Source of the DNA: Pirellulales bacterium
GTDB taxonomy: Bacteria > Planctomycetota > Planctomycetia > Pirellulales > Lacipirellulaceae
Reading direction: 5' to 3'
DNA length: 64,000 nt
Assembly (NCBI GenBank): GCA_019636345.1
Contig: JAHBXQ010000007.1
Span: 62,001-126,000, forward strand
Shown: positions 35,909 to 48,227 of the stretch, in pieces
Layout of the letters: every line of letters starts with the position of its first letter
Numbering within the stretch: position 1 is the first letter of the stretch
The notes under the pieces: model-generated
Database searches by the model: none
Told to the model about the DNA's origin: nothing
The model's input: the letters and a program-made list of their open reading frames with translations, nothing else
Program-made: the position numbers and the translations under genes

Positions 35909-38431
35909 ATGGCGTGCATGCGAAGCGGATGGTTGGCGGCAAGCGTCGTGGCGGTCGGTGCGGCGTGGGCCGGATTGCTTTCGGCAGGGGACGCCCAAGA
36001 AACGACCGGCGCCCCGGGGTCGCCCGGCGCCACGACGACGATCAGCGGCAAGCAGTTGCCGCCGCCTGATCCGGCCTTCGGCGGGGTCGTCGCGGAGGGC
36101 GCGCTGCAATCCAAGGCGTGGTGGGCGCCGCGCGTGACTCCTCCCCAGGGAGCGCCGAACGTCCTGCTGATCATGACCGACGATTCAGGCTTCGGCGTGC
36201 CGAGCACGTTCGGCGGCGTCGTGCCGACTCCGACGATGGATCGCATCGCCCGGGCCGGGCTGCGCTACAACAACATCCACTCGACCGCGCTTTGTTCGCC
36301 GACGCGGGCCGCCCTGATCACGGGACGCAATCACCACTCGGCCGGTTTCGGCGTCATCTCCGAACAGTCCACCGGTTTTCCCGGATACAACAGCATCATC
36401 GGCAAGGACAAAGCGACCATCGGTCGGATCCTCAGAGAGCACGGCTATGCGACCTCGTGGTTCGGCAAGGACCACAACGTCCCGGCGTTCGCAGCGAGCC
36501 AAGTCGGTCCGTTCGACAACTGGCCGGTCGGCCAGGGTTTTGAGTATTTCTTCGGTTTCATCGGCGGCGACGCGAACCAGTGGCAGCCCAACCTGTTTCG
36601 CAACACGACGCAAATCTACCCGTTTACGGGAAAGCCCGAGTGGAATCTGGTGACGGGCATGGCGGACGACGCGATCGACTACCTCCACCGCGTCGACCAG
36701 ATCGATCCCGGGAAGCCCTTCTTCTGTTACTATGTGCCGGGCGCCACGCACGCTCCGCACCACCCGACGAAGGAGTGGGTCGACAAGATCCGCGCCTTGC
36801 ACCTGTTCGACGACGGCTGGAACAAGGTTCGCGAGCGGATCTTTGCGAATCAGAAGCGGCTGGGAGTCGTTCCCGCGGACGCCGAGTTGGAGCCTTGGCC
36901 GGCCAAGCTGATTAAGAATTGGGACGACTGCACCGCGGAGGAAAAGCAGCTGTTCATCCGGCAGGCGGAGATCTTCGCCGCCTACGCGGCCTACACGGAC
37001 CATGAGATTGGTCGCGTCATTCAGGCCATCGAGGACATGGGCAAGCTCGACGACACGATCGTCATCTACATCAACGGCGACAACGGGACGAGCGCCGAGG
37101 GGGGCCCGCTGGGGACCCCCAACGAAGTCGCCTTCTTCAACGGCGTCAACATGATGCCGGTCGCCGAGCAGATGAAGTGGTACGACGTCTGGGGCACCGA
37201 GCAGACGTACAATCACATGTCGGCCGGGTGGTCGTGGGCCTTTGACACGCCGTTTTCCTGGTTCAAGCAGAACGCCTCGAAGCTCGGCGGCATCCGGCAG
37301 TGCATGGCGATCTCCTGGCCGGCCCGCATCAAGGACCAGGGAGGCCTCCGCGAGCAGTTCTGCCATGTGATCGACGTCGTTCCGACGCTGCTGGAGGCGA
37401 GCGGAATTGCGGCGCCCGAGACCGTCGACGGCATCCCCCAGGCGCCGATTGAAGGAACGAGCTTCGCGTACACGTTCGACGCCGCCAACGCCAAGGCCCC
37501 GTCGCGGCATACGACCCAGTACTTCGAGATGATGGGGCAATGGGCGCTGTATCACGAGGGGTGGCTGCTGAGCACGAAGGTGAACCGCGCTCCGTGGGAG
37601 GCCTTCGGCGCCGCCAACCCCGATCCGCTGGACAACCAGGTCCTGGAACTTTACGACCTGAACACGGATTTCACCCAAGCCCGGAACATCGCCGATAAGC
37701 ATCCTGCCAAGGTGCAAGAGCTCAAGCAGATGTTCGTCGCCGAGGCGAAGAAGCACCACGTCTTTCCGCTCGACGCTTCCGTGGCGGCGCGGATCGTCGC
37801 CCCGCGTCCGAACATTACTGCGGGCCGGACCGAGTTCGTCTACACTCGGCCCATGATCGGGCTGCCCCAAGGCGACTCGCCGGTGCTGCTCAACTGCTCC
37901 TACTCGGTCACGGCCGAGATTGCCGTTCCCGAGGGGGGCGCCGAGGGGATGATTCTTACCTCCGGCGGTCGGTTCGCCGGGTACGGTTTTTATCTCCTGG
38001 GGGGGAAGCCGACATTTCTCTGGAATTTGATCGATCTGGAGCGCATCAAGTGGGAAGGTCCCGCGCCGCTCGCGGCCGGGGACCACACGCTGGAGTTCGA
38101 CTTCCAGTACGAGGGACTGGGGGTCGGCACCCTGGCGTTCAACGATCTCAGCGGACTGGGGCGATCCGGCGTCGGCACGCTCAAAGTCGACGGTCAGGTC
38201 GTGCAGACCCGACGGATGGAGCGCACCTTGCCGATGATTCTGCAGTGGGACGAAAGCTTCGACATCGGGTCCGACACCCTGACCGGGGTCAACGACGCCG
38301 ACTATCATCCGCCGTTCCCCTTCACCGGGGAGTTGCGGAAACTGACGATCAAGGTCGACCGTCCGGAATTGTCGGAGGCGGACGTCCGGCGGTTGGAGGC
38401 GGCCCAGCGCGAGAATCCGCTGAGCGAGTAA
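35909..38431 (+). CDS. Exported Cys-type arylsulfatase
   Basis: 840 residues. Signal peptide: MRSGWLAASVVAVGAAWAGLLSAG region, residues 4-27. The sulfatase domain begins NVLLIMTDDSGFG, with metal-binding Asp-Asp. The active-site motif CSPTRAALITGR supplies Cys129, which must be converted to formylglycine by a sulfatase-modifying enzyme encoded elsewhere. Conserved DNGT-like IYINGDNGTSAEGG completes the metal site. It belongs to the long arylsulfatase group (about 780 residues) with a C-terminal beta-rich region (about 650-840). It removes sulfate from aromatic esters or sulfated glycans in the periplasm. No neighbour shows which substrate. The start may be 35909 or the ATG three codons on. 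Confidence 0.93.
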   Translation: MACMRSGWLAASVVAVGAAWAGLLSAGDAQETTGAPGSPGATTTISGKQLPPPDPAFGGVVAEGALQSKAWWAPRVTPPQGAPNVLLIMTDDSGFGVPSTFGGVVPTPTMDRIARAGLRYNNIHSTALCSPTRAALITGRNHHSAGFGVISEQSTGFPGYNSIIGKDKATIGRILREHGYATSWFGKDHNVPAFAASQVGPFDNWPVGQGFEYFFGFIGGDANQWQPNLFRNTTQIYPFTGKPEWNLVTGMADDAIDYLHRVDQIDPGKPFFCYYVPGATHAPHHPTKEWVDKIRALHLFDDGWNKVRERIFANQKRLGVVPADAELEPWPAKLIKNWDDCTAEEKQLFIRQAEIFAAYAAYTDHEIGRVIQAIEDMGKLDDTIVIYINGDNGTSAEGGPLGTPNEVAFFNGVNMMPVAEQMKWYDVWGTEQTYNHMSAGWSWAFDTPFSWFKQNASKLGGIRQCMAISWPARIKDQGGLREQFCHVIDVVPTLLEASGIAAPETVDGIPQAPIEGTSFAYTFDAANAKAPSRHTTQYFEMMGQWALYHEGWLLSTKVNRAPWEAFGAANPDPLDNQVLELYDLNTDFTQARNIADKHPAKVQELKQMFVAEAKKHHVFPLDASVAARIVAPRPNITAGRTEFVYTRPMIGLPQGDSPVLLNCSYSVTAEIAVPEGGAEGMILTSGGRFAGYGFYLLGGKPTFLWNLIDLERIKWEGPAPLAAGDHTLEFDFQYEGLGVGTLAFNDLSGLGRSGVGTLKVDGQVVQTRRMERTLPMILQWDESFDIGSDTLTGVNDADYHPPFPFTGELRKLTIKVDRPELSEADVRRLEAAQRENPLSE

Positions 38432-38474
38432 GCCCCGCGGCGGTCGCGCCGAGCGAGCCGGTTCAAGCGGCGCG

Positions 38475-39374
38475 TCACGAGTCACCGGCAGCGCGGCGGG
38501 CCGCGGCCGTGCGCCGCAGGCATTCGCGAAACGCCTTGAGCAGCCGGCTCTGAAACCGGTCGGGATTCCAGGCGACCGCGACGGTGCGCATCGGCTGGCG
38601 GCCGGCGAACGACCGATAGACGCGGCGGTCGCTCTGGTCGAGTCGCCGCGCCATGGCCGGGATCATCGAGACGCCGTGCGCCAGGGAGACCAGTTCCTGC
38701 ACCATCGCCAGTTGACTCGTCCGTTCGACGGCCACCGGCTGAAAGGAACGCTGTCGGCAGAACGTCGCAATGTTGTCCGACAGGCAGTGCGCTTCGTCGA
38801 GCAAGACGAACTGGTAAGGTTCCACGTCTCCGAGGCGAATCTTATCCTTGCCCGCCAGCGGGTGCCCCGGCGGGAGCACCAACAGCAGCTCCTCGTCGAA
38901 CAGTTCCTCGACGGCGAGTCGCTTGGCGGGCAGCGGCAACGCGAGTACTGCCAGATCGAGTTCGCCTTGCAGGCAACGCTCGACGAGCGCGTCGGTGGTG
39001 CTTTCCTGCACGACGACGGTCGCATGCGGATGCTCTTGCGAGAACTGACGCAGGACCTCGGGGAGCAAGTACGGGGCGATCGTCGGAATGGCTCCGATGC
39101 GCACCCGCCCGCTGCGTCCGTCGTCGGCGATCTCGGCCTTCGTGTCGTCGAGAAGGGCAAGCACTTGCTGCGCCCGGGCTTGCAACAGGATGCCGGCGTC
39201 GGTCAGCGAGACGGATCGCGTTTTTCGTTCGAGCACCGGCTGGCCGAGTTCCTCTTCGAGTTTTTGGATCGAGCGGCTCAGCGCGGGCTGCGAGATCGCC
39301 AAGTCCTCGGCGGCGCGGGTGAAATTCCCGCGGTCGGCGACGCGCAGAAAGTACCGCAGTTGATCCAGTTCCAT
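38475..39374 (-). CDS. oxyR: LysR-type regulator, OxyR-like
   Basis: 299 residues. The N-terminal helix-turn-helix [38 protein letters not shown] is LysR-type. The sensing domain has the redox pair of Oxy[14 protein letters not shown] gives Cys197 and Cys206, nine apart and almost at the E. coli positions 199 and 208. Peroxide would form a disulfide that switches DNA binding. It is divergent from katG, the classical OxyR target arrangement. I chose the ATG at 39374 because it starts exactly at the domain; the frame is open to 39416. The symbol is given on the Cys pair plus context. Confidence 0.88.
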   Translation of the reverse strand: MELDQLRYFLRVADRGNFTRAAEDLAISQPALSRSIQKLEEELGQPVLERKTRSVSLTDAGILLQARAQQVLALLDDTKAEIADDGRSGRVRIGAIPTIAPYLLPEVLRQFSQEHPHATVVVQESTTDALVERCLQGELDLAVLALPLPAKRLAVEELFDEELLLVLPPGHPLAGKDKIRLGDVEPYQFVLLDEAHCLSDNIATFCRQRSFQPVAVERTSQLAMVQELVSLAHGVSMIPAMARRLDQSDRRVYRSFAGRQPMRTVAVAWNPDRFQSRLLKAFRECLRRTAAARRAAGDS

Positions 39375-39393
39375 ACGCCGGCCCGGGGAGGCA

Positions 39394-39408
39394 ATGCATA
39401 AAATGCAT
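39394..39408. promoter_or_regulatory. Tandem ATGCAT palindromes in the oxyR-katG gap
   Basis: ATGCATAAAATGCAT, two identical 6-bp palindromes nine bases apart, lies 20 bases before the oxyR start codon. It may be a regulator site or part of the promoter. ATAG boxes at 39420 and 39438 are present, but their 18-base spacing does not fit the OxyR consensus. Confidence 0.35.
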
Positions 39409-39441
39409 GAGTGCAATCAATAGAATGAATTGGAATTATAG

Positions 39442-41958
<2,517 letters not shown>

Positions 41959-42136
41959 GCTCAGGCCGTCGAGTTCCGAGGGCGAAGATCGCCTGCCGGG
42001 AACCGCGAGCGAGAGCGCCAGGGCGCCACGGATGGCGCTGATTGTGCGGAGCGAGAGTTCACGACGTCGCCGGGCGCCTGTTGCCAGGGTCCGGCGCCGT
42101 TTGCGCTCCCGTTTGCGCACGAGAGCAATCCGATCA

Positions 42137-44437
42137 TCAGTCCGCCAGGACGGTCGTCTCTTTCGCCTGGGCGAAGTCCATTTCCCCGGTGGACTGGGCG
42201 ACCGGAATCACAGGCACGCTCGCGCCGGCGCGAATCAGCAGCGCAATCGGGACCGGCGTCGCCGCGACTGTGCGCCAGCCCCCGCCTTGATGCGACTCTC
42301 CTGTCTGGACGTTCACCCAGTCGCCCGGGGGGAGATACATCGACCGGCGCGGCTGCGAGTCGGATTTGTTCACCGCGGCTGCAGTCTGCTTGCCGCCCGA
42401 GTCGCTTGAGCGAAACAGCGGGCCGACCATCAGTTCGCTGCCGAAGAAATATTGGTCGTCGACGGTCCAGGAACCGGGATCCTCGGGGAACTCGAAAAAC
42501 AGCGACCTGAGCATCGGATGCCCGGCGGCGGAACAGGCTTCGGCCTGGGCTGCGATGTACGGCATCAGCTTGTATCGCAGTTCGACGGTGCGCCGGAAGT
42601 CGTCTTCGAACTCCGCGCCGTACTCCCAGGGTTCGCGCGGCGGCGCCCCGTGGCAGCGCGTATGACTGGTGAGAACTCCGAAGGCGAGCCAGCGGCGATA
42701 CAGGTCGGCGTCGGGGCGACCGACAAAGCCTCCGGCGTCGTGGCTCCAGAAACTAAAACCGGACAGCCCCAGCGACAACCCGGCTCGCAGCGTCGCGGCC
42801 ATGGCCGAGTCGGTGTTCTCAGCGTCGCCTCCCCAGTGGAGCGGGTAGCGTTGACTGCCGGCCCATGCGCTTCGGGCCCAGATGATCGACTCGCCGGTCG
42901 TTTCGCGGGTGAGTTCGGCGACAGTCTTGTTGTATCGCAACGGGTACAGGTTGTGCTCGTACCAGCCCGTCCGCCCCGAAGCATAGACCCCAGCCAGAGG
43001 GGCGTCCTCGCCGAAGTCGACCTTCACCGCCCCGACGCCCAATTTCAGCAACCCGGCGATTTTGTCCCGATACCAGGCAACCGCGCCCGGATTGCTGAAG
43101 TCGAGCACCGCGTCGAGCGCCGCGACCGATTCGCCCGCCCCGCGAACCGCGTAGCCGTTCTCGACGATCTCGCGGTAGAGCGAGTTTTTGCGCGTGAAAT
43201 ACGGCAACTGCCACAGGCTGATGCGGAATCCCTGTTCGCGCAGGTCGGCGATCATTTGCCGCGGGTCGTCGAAACGCGACGGCGAGAACCGATAATCGCA
43301 TTGCCAATCGGTTTCAAACCAGCCGGTGTCGAGATGGATCACGTCGCAGGGGATTCGATCCTTGCGCAGCCGCGCAGCGACCGCGCGGACTTCCGCCTCG
43401 CTCTTGTAAGTGATCCGGCTCATCCATAAGCCGAACGACCACAGCGGCGGGGTCGGACTGCGGCCGGTGACCGCCGTGTACTCGGTGAGGATCTGCTTGG
43501 GCGTGCCGACGAATACGAACAGGTCCAAGTTCTCGTCGCCGGTCGAGACGACGGCCGCCTCGTCGAAGTCATGGCCGAAGTCGCAGGTCGTCGGGGCGCT
43601 GGTATGGACGAACATTCCGTAGCCGCGACTGGACATGAAGAACGGGATCGGTTTGTACATCCGCTGCGACTGGGCGCCCATGCCGTCGCGCGTGACGAGG
43701 TGAACGACCTGCCCCCGTTTGTTGAACCGCGTGAACGATTCGCCGCAGCCGAAGAGCATTTCGTCGGGAGCGAGCTGCAGCGCGGCGGCGACGCTACGGC
43801 CCAAATCGCGAGAGCGGCGAATGAACGAAAACGGAACGGGGGCGGAATACGTCGGCGGGTCGTCGAGCGTCCGCGTCCGCGTGACGAGTCGACCGTCGGC
43901 GTCGTAGATTTCGATCCGCCACGGGTTGCGCCGCAGGCGGACCTCCGCGGCCGCGCTGCGGAAGACGAACGCGTCCTCCTGCTCGATCGCGGTCCAGGAG
44001 GCGTCGCGCGCCGGAGGCCGGGCCAACATCAGCGACTGGTCGTCGCCTTCCGCTCCCACGGGTCCGTCGGCGCGCGTTGCGAATCGCAACCGAATCGCCC
44101 GAGGCGAGACGAACGTCACCGAGAACGGCAACGAGGGATCGCGCTGGTATTCGCTGGCGGGGAACTCGTTGGCGTCGGCGCGGGCGTAGGCGACGTCGAC
44201 CTTGCCGAACGACATGTTCGAGCGACGCACGTAGCGGTCCCACCGGAGCAGGCCTTCGCCCGAAGCGAGATCGAGCGCCTCGACGGCCGCGGGCACAAAA
44301 TGCACGGCCGTCGGGTCGCGAAAGTCTTCGCTCGCATCAATGGCGCCGCCGGCAGCGGCGGGCGAGGCCCCCGACGCTGCGTGCGGAGACAAAAAAAACA
44401 GGATGGCAACAGCAAGCGACGACGGGCGATTGGACAT
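42137..44437 (-). CDS. Glycoside hydrolase family 31 (alpha-xylosidase/alpha-glucosidase-like), exported
   Basis: 766 residues with a signal peptide (SSLAVAILFFLSPHAASG). The N-terminal beta domain is followed by the GH31 barrel: WSFGLWMSRITYKSE, then the nucleophile Asp474 in VGAVKVDFGED and the acid/base Asp538 in HWGGDAENTD. The DFGE form and GLWMSR resemble YicI-type alpha-xylosidases more than starch alpha-glucosidases, so xyloglucan-derived or related oligosaccharides are plausible. C-terminal beta domains end the protein (LFFEFPEDPGSW; YLPPGDWVNVQTGE). It is convergent with katG and stands alone. Confidence 0.93.
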   Translation of the reverse strand: MSNRPSSLAVAILFFLSPHAASGASPAAAGGAIDASEDFRDPTAVHFVPAAVEALDLASGEGLLRWDRYVRRSNMSFGKVDVAYARADANEFPASEYQRDPSLPFSVTFVSPRAIRLRFATRADGPVGAEGDDQSLMLARPPARDASWTAIEQEDAFVFRSAAAEVRLRRNPWRIEIYDADGRLVTRTRTLDDPPTYSAPVPFSFIRRSRDLGRSVAAALQLAPDEMLFGCGESFTRFNKRGQVVHLVTRDGMGAQSQRMYKPIPFFMSSRGYGMFVHTSAPTTCDFGHDFDEAAVVSTGDENLDLFVFVGTPKQILTEYTAVTGRSPTPPLWSFGLWMSRITYKSEAEVRAVAARLRKDRIPCDVIHLDTGWFETDWQCDYRFSPSRFDDPRQMIADLREQGFRISLWQLPYFTRKNSLYREIVENGYAVRGAGESVAALDAVLDFSNPGAVAWYRDKIAGLLKLGVGAVKVDFGEDAPLAGVYASGRTGWYEHNLYPLRYNKTVAELTRETTGESIIWARSAWAGSQRYPLHWGGDAENTDSAMAATLRAGLSLGLSGFSFWSHDAGGFVGRPDADLYRRWLAFGVLTSHTRCHGAPPREPWEYGAEFEDDFRRTVELRYKLMPYIAAQAEACSAAGHPMLRSLFFEFPEDPGSWTVDDQYFFGSELMVGPLFRSSDSGGKQTAAAVNKSDSQPRRSMYLPPGDWVNVQTGESHQGGGWRTVAATPVPIALLIRAGASVPVIPVAQSTGEMDFAQAKETTVLAD

Positions 44438-45006
44438 GAGCGTATGAGACTCGGCCAGCCGAGTCGTTCCAGGAGAAGCGGGAAAGGCCTCAGCGTCGGA
44501 GAGGCGTCATCAACGAGAACTTCGAGTCGAGGGTCTGGAGTCGAGGGATTCGAACGCGCGATCCCGCAAGTCGGGAATCGCCGTGGCCGACGGCGGTACG
44601 CCGCGCGGCTTGATGAACGGCCTGCGGGGAAGAGAAGCTGGAGGACGAACTGCCGTGAGAAATCATGGCAAGACTCAGATTCCATCAAACTGCAACCGGT
44701 GTCAGTTGTCAAGGCGCGCGCTTGGTCATTGGGCGTTGGAGGCCGAGAAAAATAGCCATTGCCGCCTGGGTGCGTTTCGCCACCGATGGCCTTTCCCTGG
44801 GGCGGCATCCCGGACCCCGGCGACATCGTTAGGCTCGTCCAAACCGCGGGATGAACTTCGGAGGCGCCCCCCTAGCCGCCGTTTGGGTCGCGGGGAGCGG
44901 CGGGCATCGTAAAAATTGACGCCGCCGGGGGCGGGGTCTAGACTGCAGCCGCAGGGTGAAAACGCCCGCACCTGTTCTCTTCTCTCAGCTTGCCAGGTTT
45001 GACGTC
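44438..45006. other. Divergent gap between GH31 and a PEP-CTERM gene
   Basis: A 569-base gap with one good promoter candidate for the rightward gene (44916-44944). The GH31 promoter on the minus strand was not located. No gene or tRNA was recognised. Confidence 0.35.
44916..44944 (+). promoter_or_regulatory. Promoter candidate for the PEP-CTERM gene at 45007
   Basis: TTGACG (44916-44921) and TAGACT (44939-44944) are separated by 17 bases and lie about 60 bases before the ATG. The spacer is very GC-rich, so this is a moderate match only. Confidence 0.45.
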
Positions 45007-45732
45007 ATGTCTCAGGTCTTGATTCGCGCCGGGATTCTCTGCGCACTGGCTGTGACGTCGAGTTCGATGAAAGCCGCCCTCGTCGTTGACGGCAGCATCT
45101 TCGAGGTGCTCAATTCTTCGGGCACGCGCATTGGGAGCACCGTCGACCATTGGCGCTTCAAGGTCAATAGCCCGGGGGTCGTCACGATCGACGTCCTTTC
45201 GTGGGAGGTTGATTTCCAGGATTGGGATTCGGATTTGAATTATTTGGAAGTGTTCGACGTAAACGGCGACGGAGAGATTGCATTCTTCGATTCCGTGATT
45301 TGGCTGTTCAACGACGACGGCGTTCTCGACGCGGGGGATGCGATTGCTACCAACGACGATTCCGGCAGCACGTTTGGAGACGGCTCGATCATCACTTACG
45401 ATTCCTATCTCAGCCTCAATCTCGCTGCAGGAAACTACGTGTTGGCTATTGGCGCGTTCTCCTTGGATGTGAATGAAGCGATTGCCGGGCTCAACAATTC
45501 GACCCAATTTCCTTGGACGGCGAACGGCGTGAGCAATCCCACGCCGAATATCGACCACGGCGATTACCGAATCACCTGGACCGGCGATCTGGCCATTACC
45601 GGCTCTCCGCACGCGAGCATTCCGGAATCGAGTTCGCTGCTGTGCTGCGGGATCGTGGCCTTGGGGCTGCTGGTCCGAACGTGTTCGAGGAAGCGGCTGG
45701 CGATCGGGTTTCCCTTGGTCAGCAACCGTTGA
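45007..45732 (+). CDS. Exported PEP-CTERM-like protein, DVUA0089-type
   Basis: 241 residues from the ATG at 45007 (a GTG at 44956 is in frame but less likely). Signal peptide: SQVLIRAGILCALAVTSSS. The mature part resembles the DVUA0089 family of extracellular beta-sandwich proteins: HWRFKVNSPGVVTIDVLSW, SDLNYLEVFDVNGDGEIAF, SYLSLNLAAGNYVLAIGAF. Acidic DVNGDGEI could bind calcium. The tail SIPESSSLLCCGIVALGLL with CSRKR is a somewhat degenerate PEP-CTERM signal, and it is followed by 12 extra residues. Function unknown. It is preceded by a promoter candidate and followed by a palindromic hairpin and a dispersed repeat. Confidence 0.8.
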   Translation: MSQVLIRAGILCALAVTSSSMKAALVVDGSIFEVLNSSGTRIGSTVDHWRFKVNSPGVVTIDVLSWEVDFQDWDSDLNYLEVFDVNGDGEIAFFDSVIWLFNDDGVLDAGDAIATNDDSGSTFGDGSIITYDSYLSLNLAAGNYVLAIGAFSLDVNEAIAGLNNSTQFPWTANGVSNPTPNIDHGDYRITWTGDLAITGSPHASIPESSSLLCCGIVALGLLVRTCSRKRLAIGFPLVSNR

Positions 45733-45740
45733 GCCGACCC

Positions 45741-45756
45741 CGAGATGTGCATCTCG
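45741..45756 (+). terminator. Small hairpin after the PEP-CTERM gene
   Basis: CGAGATG/CATCTCG is a perfect 7-bp stem around two bases, nine bases after the stop codon. It adjoins dispersed-repeat copy 2. Confidence 0.4.
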
Positions 45757-45797
45757 TGCTTTGGCACGGGCCAAAAGACTCGATCTGACAAAGTCTT
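45755..45797. repeat. 43-bp dispersed repeat, copy 2
   Basis: Matches 8856-8898 at 34 of 43 positions with no gaps; the core TTTGGCACGG and CTGACAAAG are identical. Both copies are in 3' gaps just after genes. Confidence 0.6.
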
Positions 45798-45863
45798 AGG
45801 CCGTACCGGACGTCAATCTCGTGGCTCCGCAAAGAGCGTCGGCCGTTGCGTCACCCTGGGACC

Positions 45864-46763
45864 ATGACCTGCGCTCCGTTGAAACTGGTCCGTGAAGCCA
45901 AGATCCGCGATCTGCTCCCCGATGCGAACGCACGGAGGCGGTTCGAGGCGAGTGGGGTCATGGCGCATCGCGGCGAGTTGTTCGTCGTGTTCGACGACGG
46001 GACGGCGGTGGCGCGGTTGGCCGCGGATCTTCGCCCCTGCGAGTCGAACGCGCTGGTCGGCACGGCGCCGCTGGATCAGGGCTACGAAGGGATCGCCTTC
46101 AACCCTCGCAAACGGCGGTTCTGTCTGCTTGTCGAGAGCGTCCCCGTCGACAAGGGGGGCGGCGTCCACCAGGCCGAGATTGTCGAGTACAGCGCCGCCC
46201 TCAAATTCGTGAGGCGGCGCCCGCTCGAGTTCATCTTCGAGTCGCGCAACAAAGGGTTCGAGGCGCTCGCCTTCGTGCGCCGGGGAAACAGCGACTACGC
46301 CCTGGCCCTTTGCGAGGGCAACAAGTGCTGCGGCGGCAAGCGCGGCCGGCAGCCGGGGGGCGGACGGATTCAGCTCTTCGAGAAGAAACGGACCAAGTGG
46401 GCCCACGTCGGGACCGTGAAGCTGCCCAAGTCGTTGCCGTTCGTCGACTTCTCGGGGATGAGCCACGCCGAGGGGCGCCTTGCCGTCGTCTCGCAGGAGA
46501 ACTCGCAGTTGTGGGTCGGCGCGTTCCAGGAGTCGACGTGGCAGTGGCGCGACGAGGGACGAATGTACGAGTTTCCGCGATCCCCCCAGGGCAAGATCCG
46601 CTACGGCAACATCGAGGGGGTCGCCTGGATCGGCAAACGCCGGATCGTCGCGGTTTCCGATCGGCGCAAGCGGGACCAACCCCGGCGGTGCGCGGCGCAG
46701 GACCAGTCGATCCACGTCTTCGAACTGCCCCGCTCACGATCGGCCGGCGCGGGCGGAGCGTGA
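45864..46763 (+). CDS. Beta-propeller-like protein (SdiA-regulated/esterase-like phytase type)
   Basis: 299 residues, no signal peptide. Repeated strand pairs (ELFVVFDDGTAVARLAADL; GYEGIAFNPRKRRFCLLVES; GFEALAFVRRGNSDYALALC; DFSGMSHAEGRLAVVSQENS; NIEGVAWIGKRRIVAVSD) suggest a beta-propeller with the recurring EG/EA(I/L/V)AF pattern of the SdiA-regulated and esterase-like-phytase families. No catalytic residues can be assigned. The Lys/Arg/Gly-rich C-terminus may bind nucleic acid or membrane. ATG at 45864 preferred; a TTG at 45846 is in frame. It reads into a 170-base gap before the DUF4105 gene. Confidence 0.7.
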   Translation: MTCAPLKLVREAKIRDLLPDANARRRFEASGVMAHRGELFVVFDDGTAVARLAADLRPCESNALVGTAPLDQGYEGIAFNPRKRRFCLLVESVPVDKGGGVHQAEIVEYSAALKFVRRRPLEFIFESRNKGFEALAFVRRGNSDYALALCEGNKCCGGKRGRQPGGGRIQLFEKKRTKWAHVGTVKLPKSLPFVDFSGMSHAEGRLAVVSQENSQLWVGAFQESTWQWRDEGRMYEFPRSPQGKIRYGNIEGVAWIGKRRIVAVSDRRKRDQPRRCAAQDQSIHVFELPRSRSAGAGGA

Positions 46764-46932
46764 GGTCCCGATTCCGCGTTCTGCTTGGCTCCAGCGAGTC
46801 GGACTTTTGCTTCGACCGTCCTGGCCGAACGGACAGAAGTCGAGCTGCGCTCCTGCTATAATGCTTCCTTGGACGGCGTCGAGCGTCTTTTCGTCGAGTG
46901 CGTCCCCCCTCGGAGCGATTCGCCTCGTCGCC

Positions 46933-47958
46933 ATGGATTCTCTGTTAACGGCCTTGATGGTCTTTGCCGGCGTTGCGATCCTCCTCTGGACGGCCGGGGC
47001 GATTTACTTCGATCTCGTCGGGGCGTCGACGTCGGGCAGATTGGCGGCGATCGCGTGGGTCGGCGCCTGGTTGGCCGCGTTCGCGCTATGGCAGCCCCCG
47101 GGGCGGCCGTTGCTGCTGCTGGCGGCGGCGTTCGTCGCGCTGGTCGCGTGGTGGTTCCGCCAACGACCGTCGCAACAGCGAAACTGGGATCCCCACTTCG
47201 CCCGCGTCGCACGGGCCGCGGTCGACCGCGATCTCGTGACGATCGAGAACGTCCGCAATTCCGAGTACCACGGTCTGGGAGACGCGACGGCCCGGTTCGA
47301 GACGCGCTGTTATCGGCTCTCCGAGTTGTGCGGGATCGACGCCTTGATACTCGCCTGGGGCTCGCCCTGGATGAGCCATCCCATGTTCGTGTTCGATTTC
47401 GGCCCTGACGGCCGGCTTTGCATTTCGGTCGAGGTCCGCTATCGCGTCGGACAGAAGTTCAGTCTCCTGCGGAGTCTCTATCGGCAGCAGGAGCTCGCGT
47501 ACGTCCTCGCCGACGAGCGCGACGCGATCCTTCGCCGGACGAAGTTTCTGGCGGGGCACGACCTGTTTCTCTACAAGCTTCAGGCGGACGATCTGGCGAT
47601 GCGGCAGTTCTTCTTGGAATACCTCGTCGCCGTCAATCGGTTGGCCGTCGAGCCGCGGTGGTACCACGGGCTGACGACCAATTGCACGACCAGCGTTTAC
47701 GCCCAGGGCCGGGGGCACATCCGCTGGAGCTGGCGAATGCTCCTCAACGGCCGGCTCGACGAGCTGCTTTACGAGCGAGGACTCTTCGATCGACGGTTGC
47801 CGTTTGCGCGTCTGAAGGAACTGAGCCGAATCAACGACGTTGCGAACGAGGCTCCGACCGACGGGTTCGGCGATTATTTGCGCAGTCGCGTGCCGGGCTA
47901 CGCCCAGACGGCCTCGACGGCAGCCGACGGGAAGGGGTCTAGCAGTCGGTTGCAATAG
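46933..47958 (+). CDS. DUF4105 (Lnb N-terminal periplasmic) domain protein
   Basis: 341 residues. Two or three N-terminal membrane helices (SLLTALMVFAGVAILLWTAG; AAIAWVGAWLAAFALW; LLLLAAAFVALVAWWF) anchor a soluble domain. That domain (NWDPHFARVARAAVDRDLV; MSHPMFVFDFGPDGRLCISV; WYHGLTTNCTTSVY) matches DUF4105, with the conserved TNCTT cysteine motif and an earlier His, as in papain-like peptidases of this group. Reaction unknown; a membrane-linked amidase or peptidase is possible. The ATG at 46933 gives the first helix; the longer open frame upstream is a shadow of the preceding gene. Confidence 0.85.
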   Translation: MDSLLTALMVFAGVAILLWTAGAIYFDLVGASTSGRLAAIAWVGAWLAAFALWQPPGRPLLLLAAAFVALVAWWFRQRPSQQRNWDPHFARVARAAVDRDLVTIENVRNSEYHGLGDATARFETRCYRLSELCGIDALILAWGSPWMSHPMFVFDFGPDGRLCISVEVRYRVGQKFSLLRSLYRQQELAYVLADERDAILRRTKFLAGHDLFLYKLQADDLAMRQFFLEYLVAVNRLAVEPRWYHGLTTNCTTSVYAQGRGHIRWSWRMLLNGRLDELLYERGLFDRRLPFARLKELSRINDVANEAPTDGFGDYLRSRVPGYAQTASTAADGKGSSSRLQ

Positions 47959-48227
47959 GGGACAGGCTCGCTCGCGGAGCGCCGCTGTCAGGGAGGCGGT
48001 ATCGGTCCGCGAGCCAGCCCCCTCTTTCAACGGCCGGTGCGCGAAGGCTCAAGCGACGTATCCCGTGCTCGACCCGATCCAGCCGCCAGTCGCCATTGGA
48101 ATCACTGCCGGCAAATCTTAGACTTCAAGAGCGGCAGCGAGCGACTTGATGCAGTGCTCGCAGAGACGCGCACCGCCCGCAGCGGGGTTCTGGCTCGCTG
48201 GACCGTCGTTTGCCCCTGCTCGGCGCC

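Noticed and set aside
36185-38485. 766-codon open frame antisense to the arylsulfatase
   Set aside because: The sense strand has intact sulfatase motifs; the antisense product is Arg/Val-rich and unrelated to any family.
39420-39441. Canonical OxyR site made of ATAG boxes
   Set aside because: The two ATAG boxes are 18 bases apart instead of 22, and the intervening CTAT partners are missing.
44535-44580. GGGATTCGAACGCGCGATC resembling the T-arm of a minus-strand tRNA
   Set aside because: The bases flanking the TTCGAAT loop cannot form a T-stem, and no anticodon arm or acceptor stem follows.
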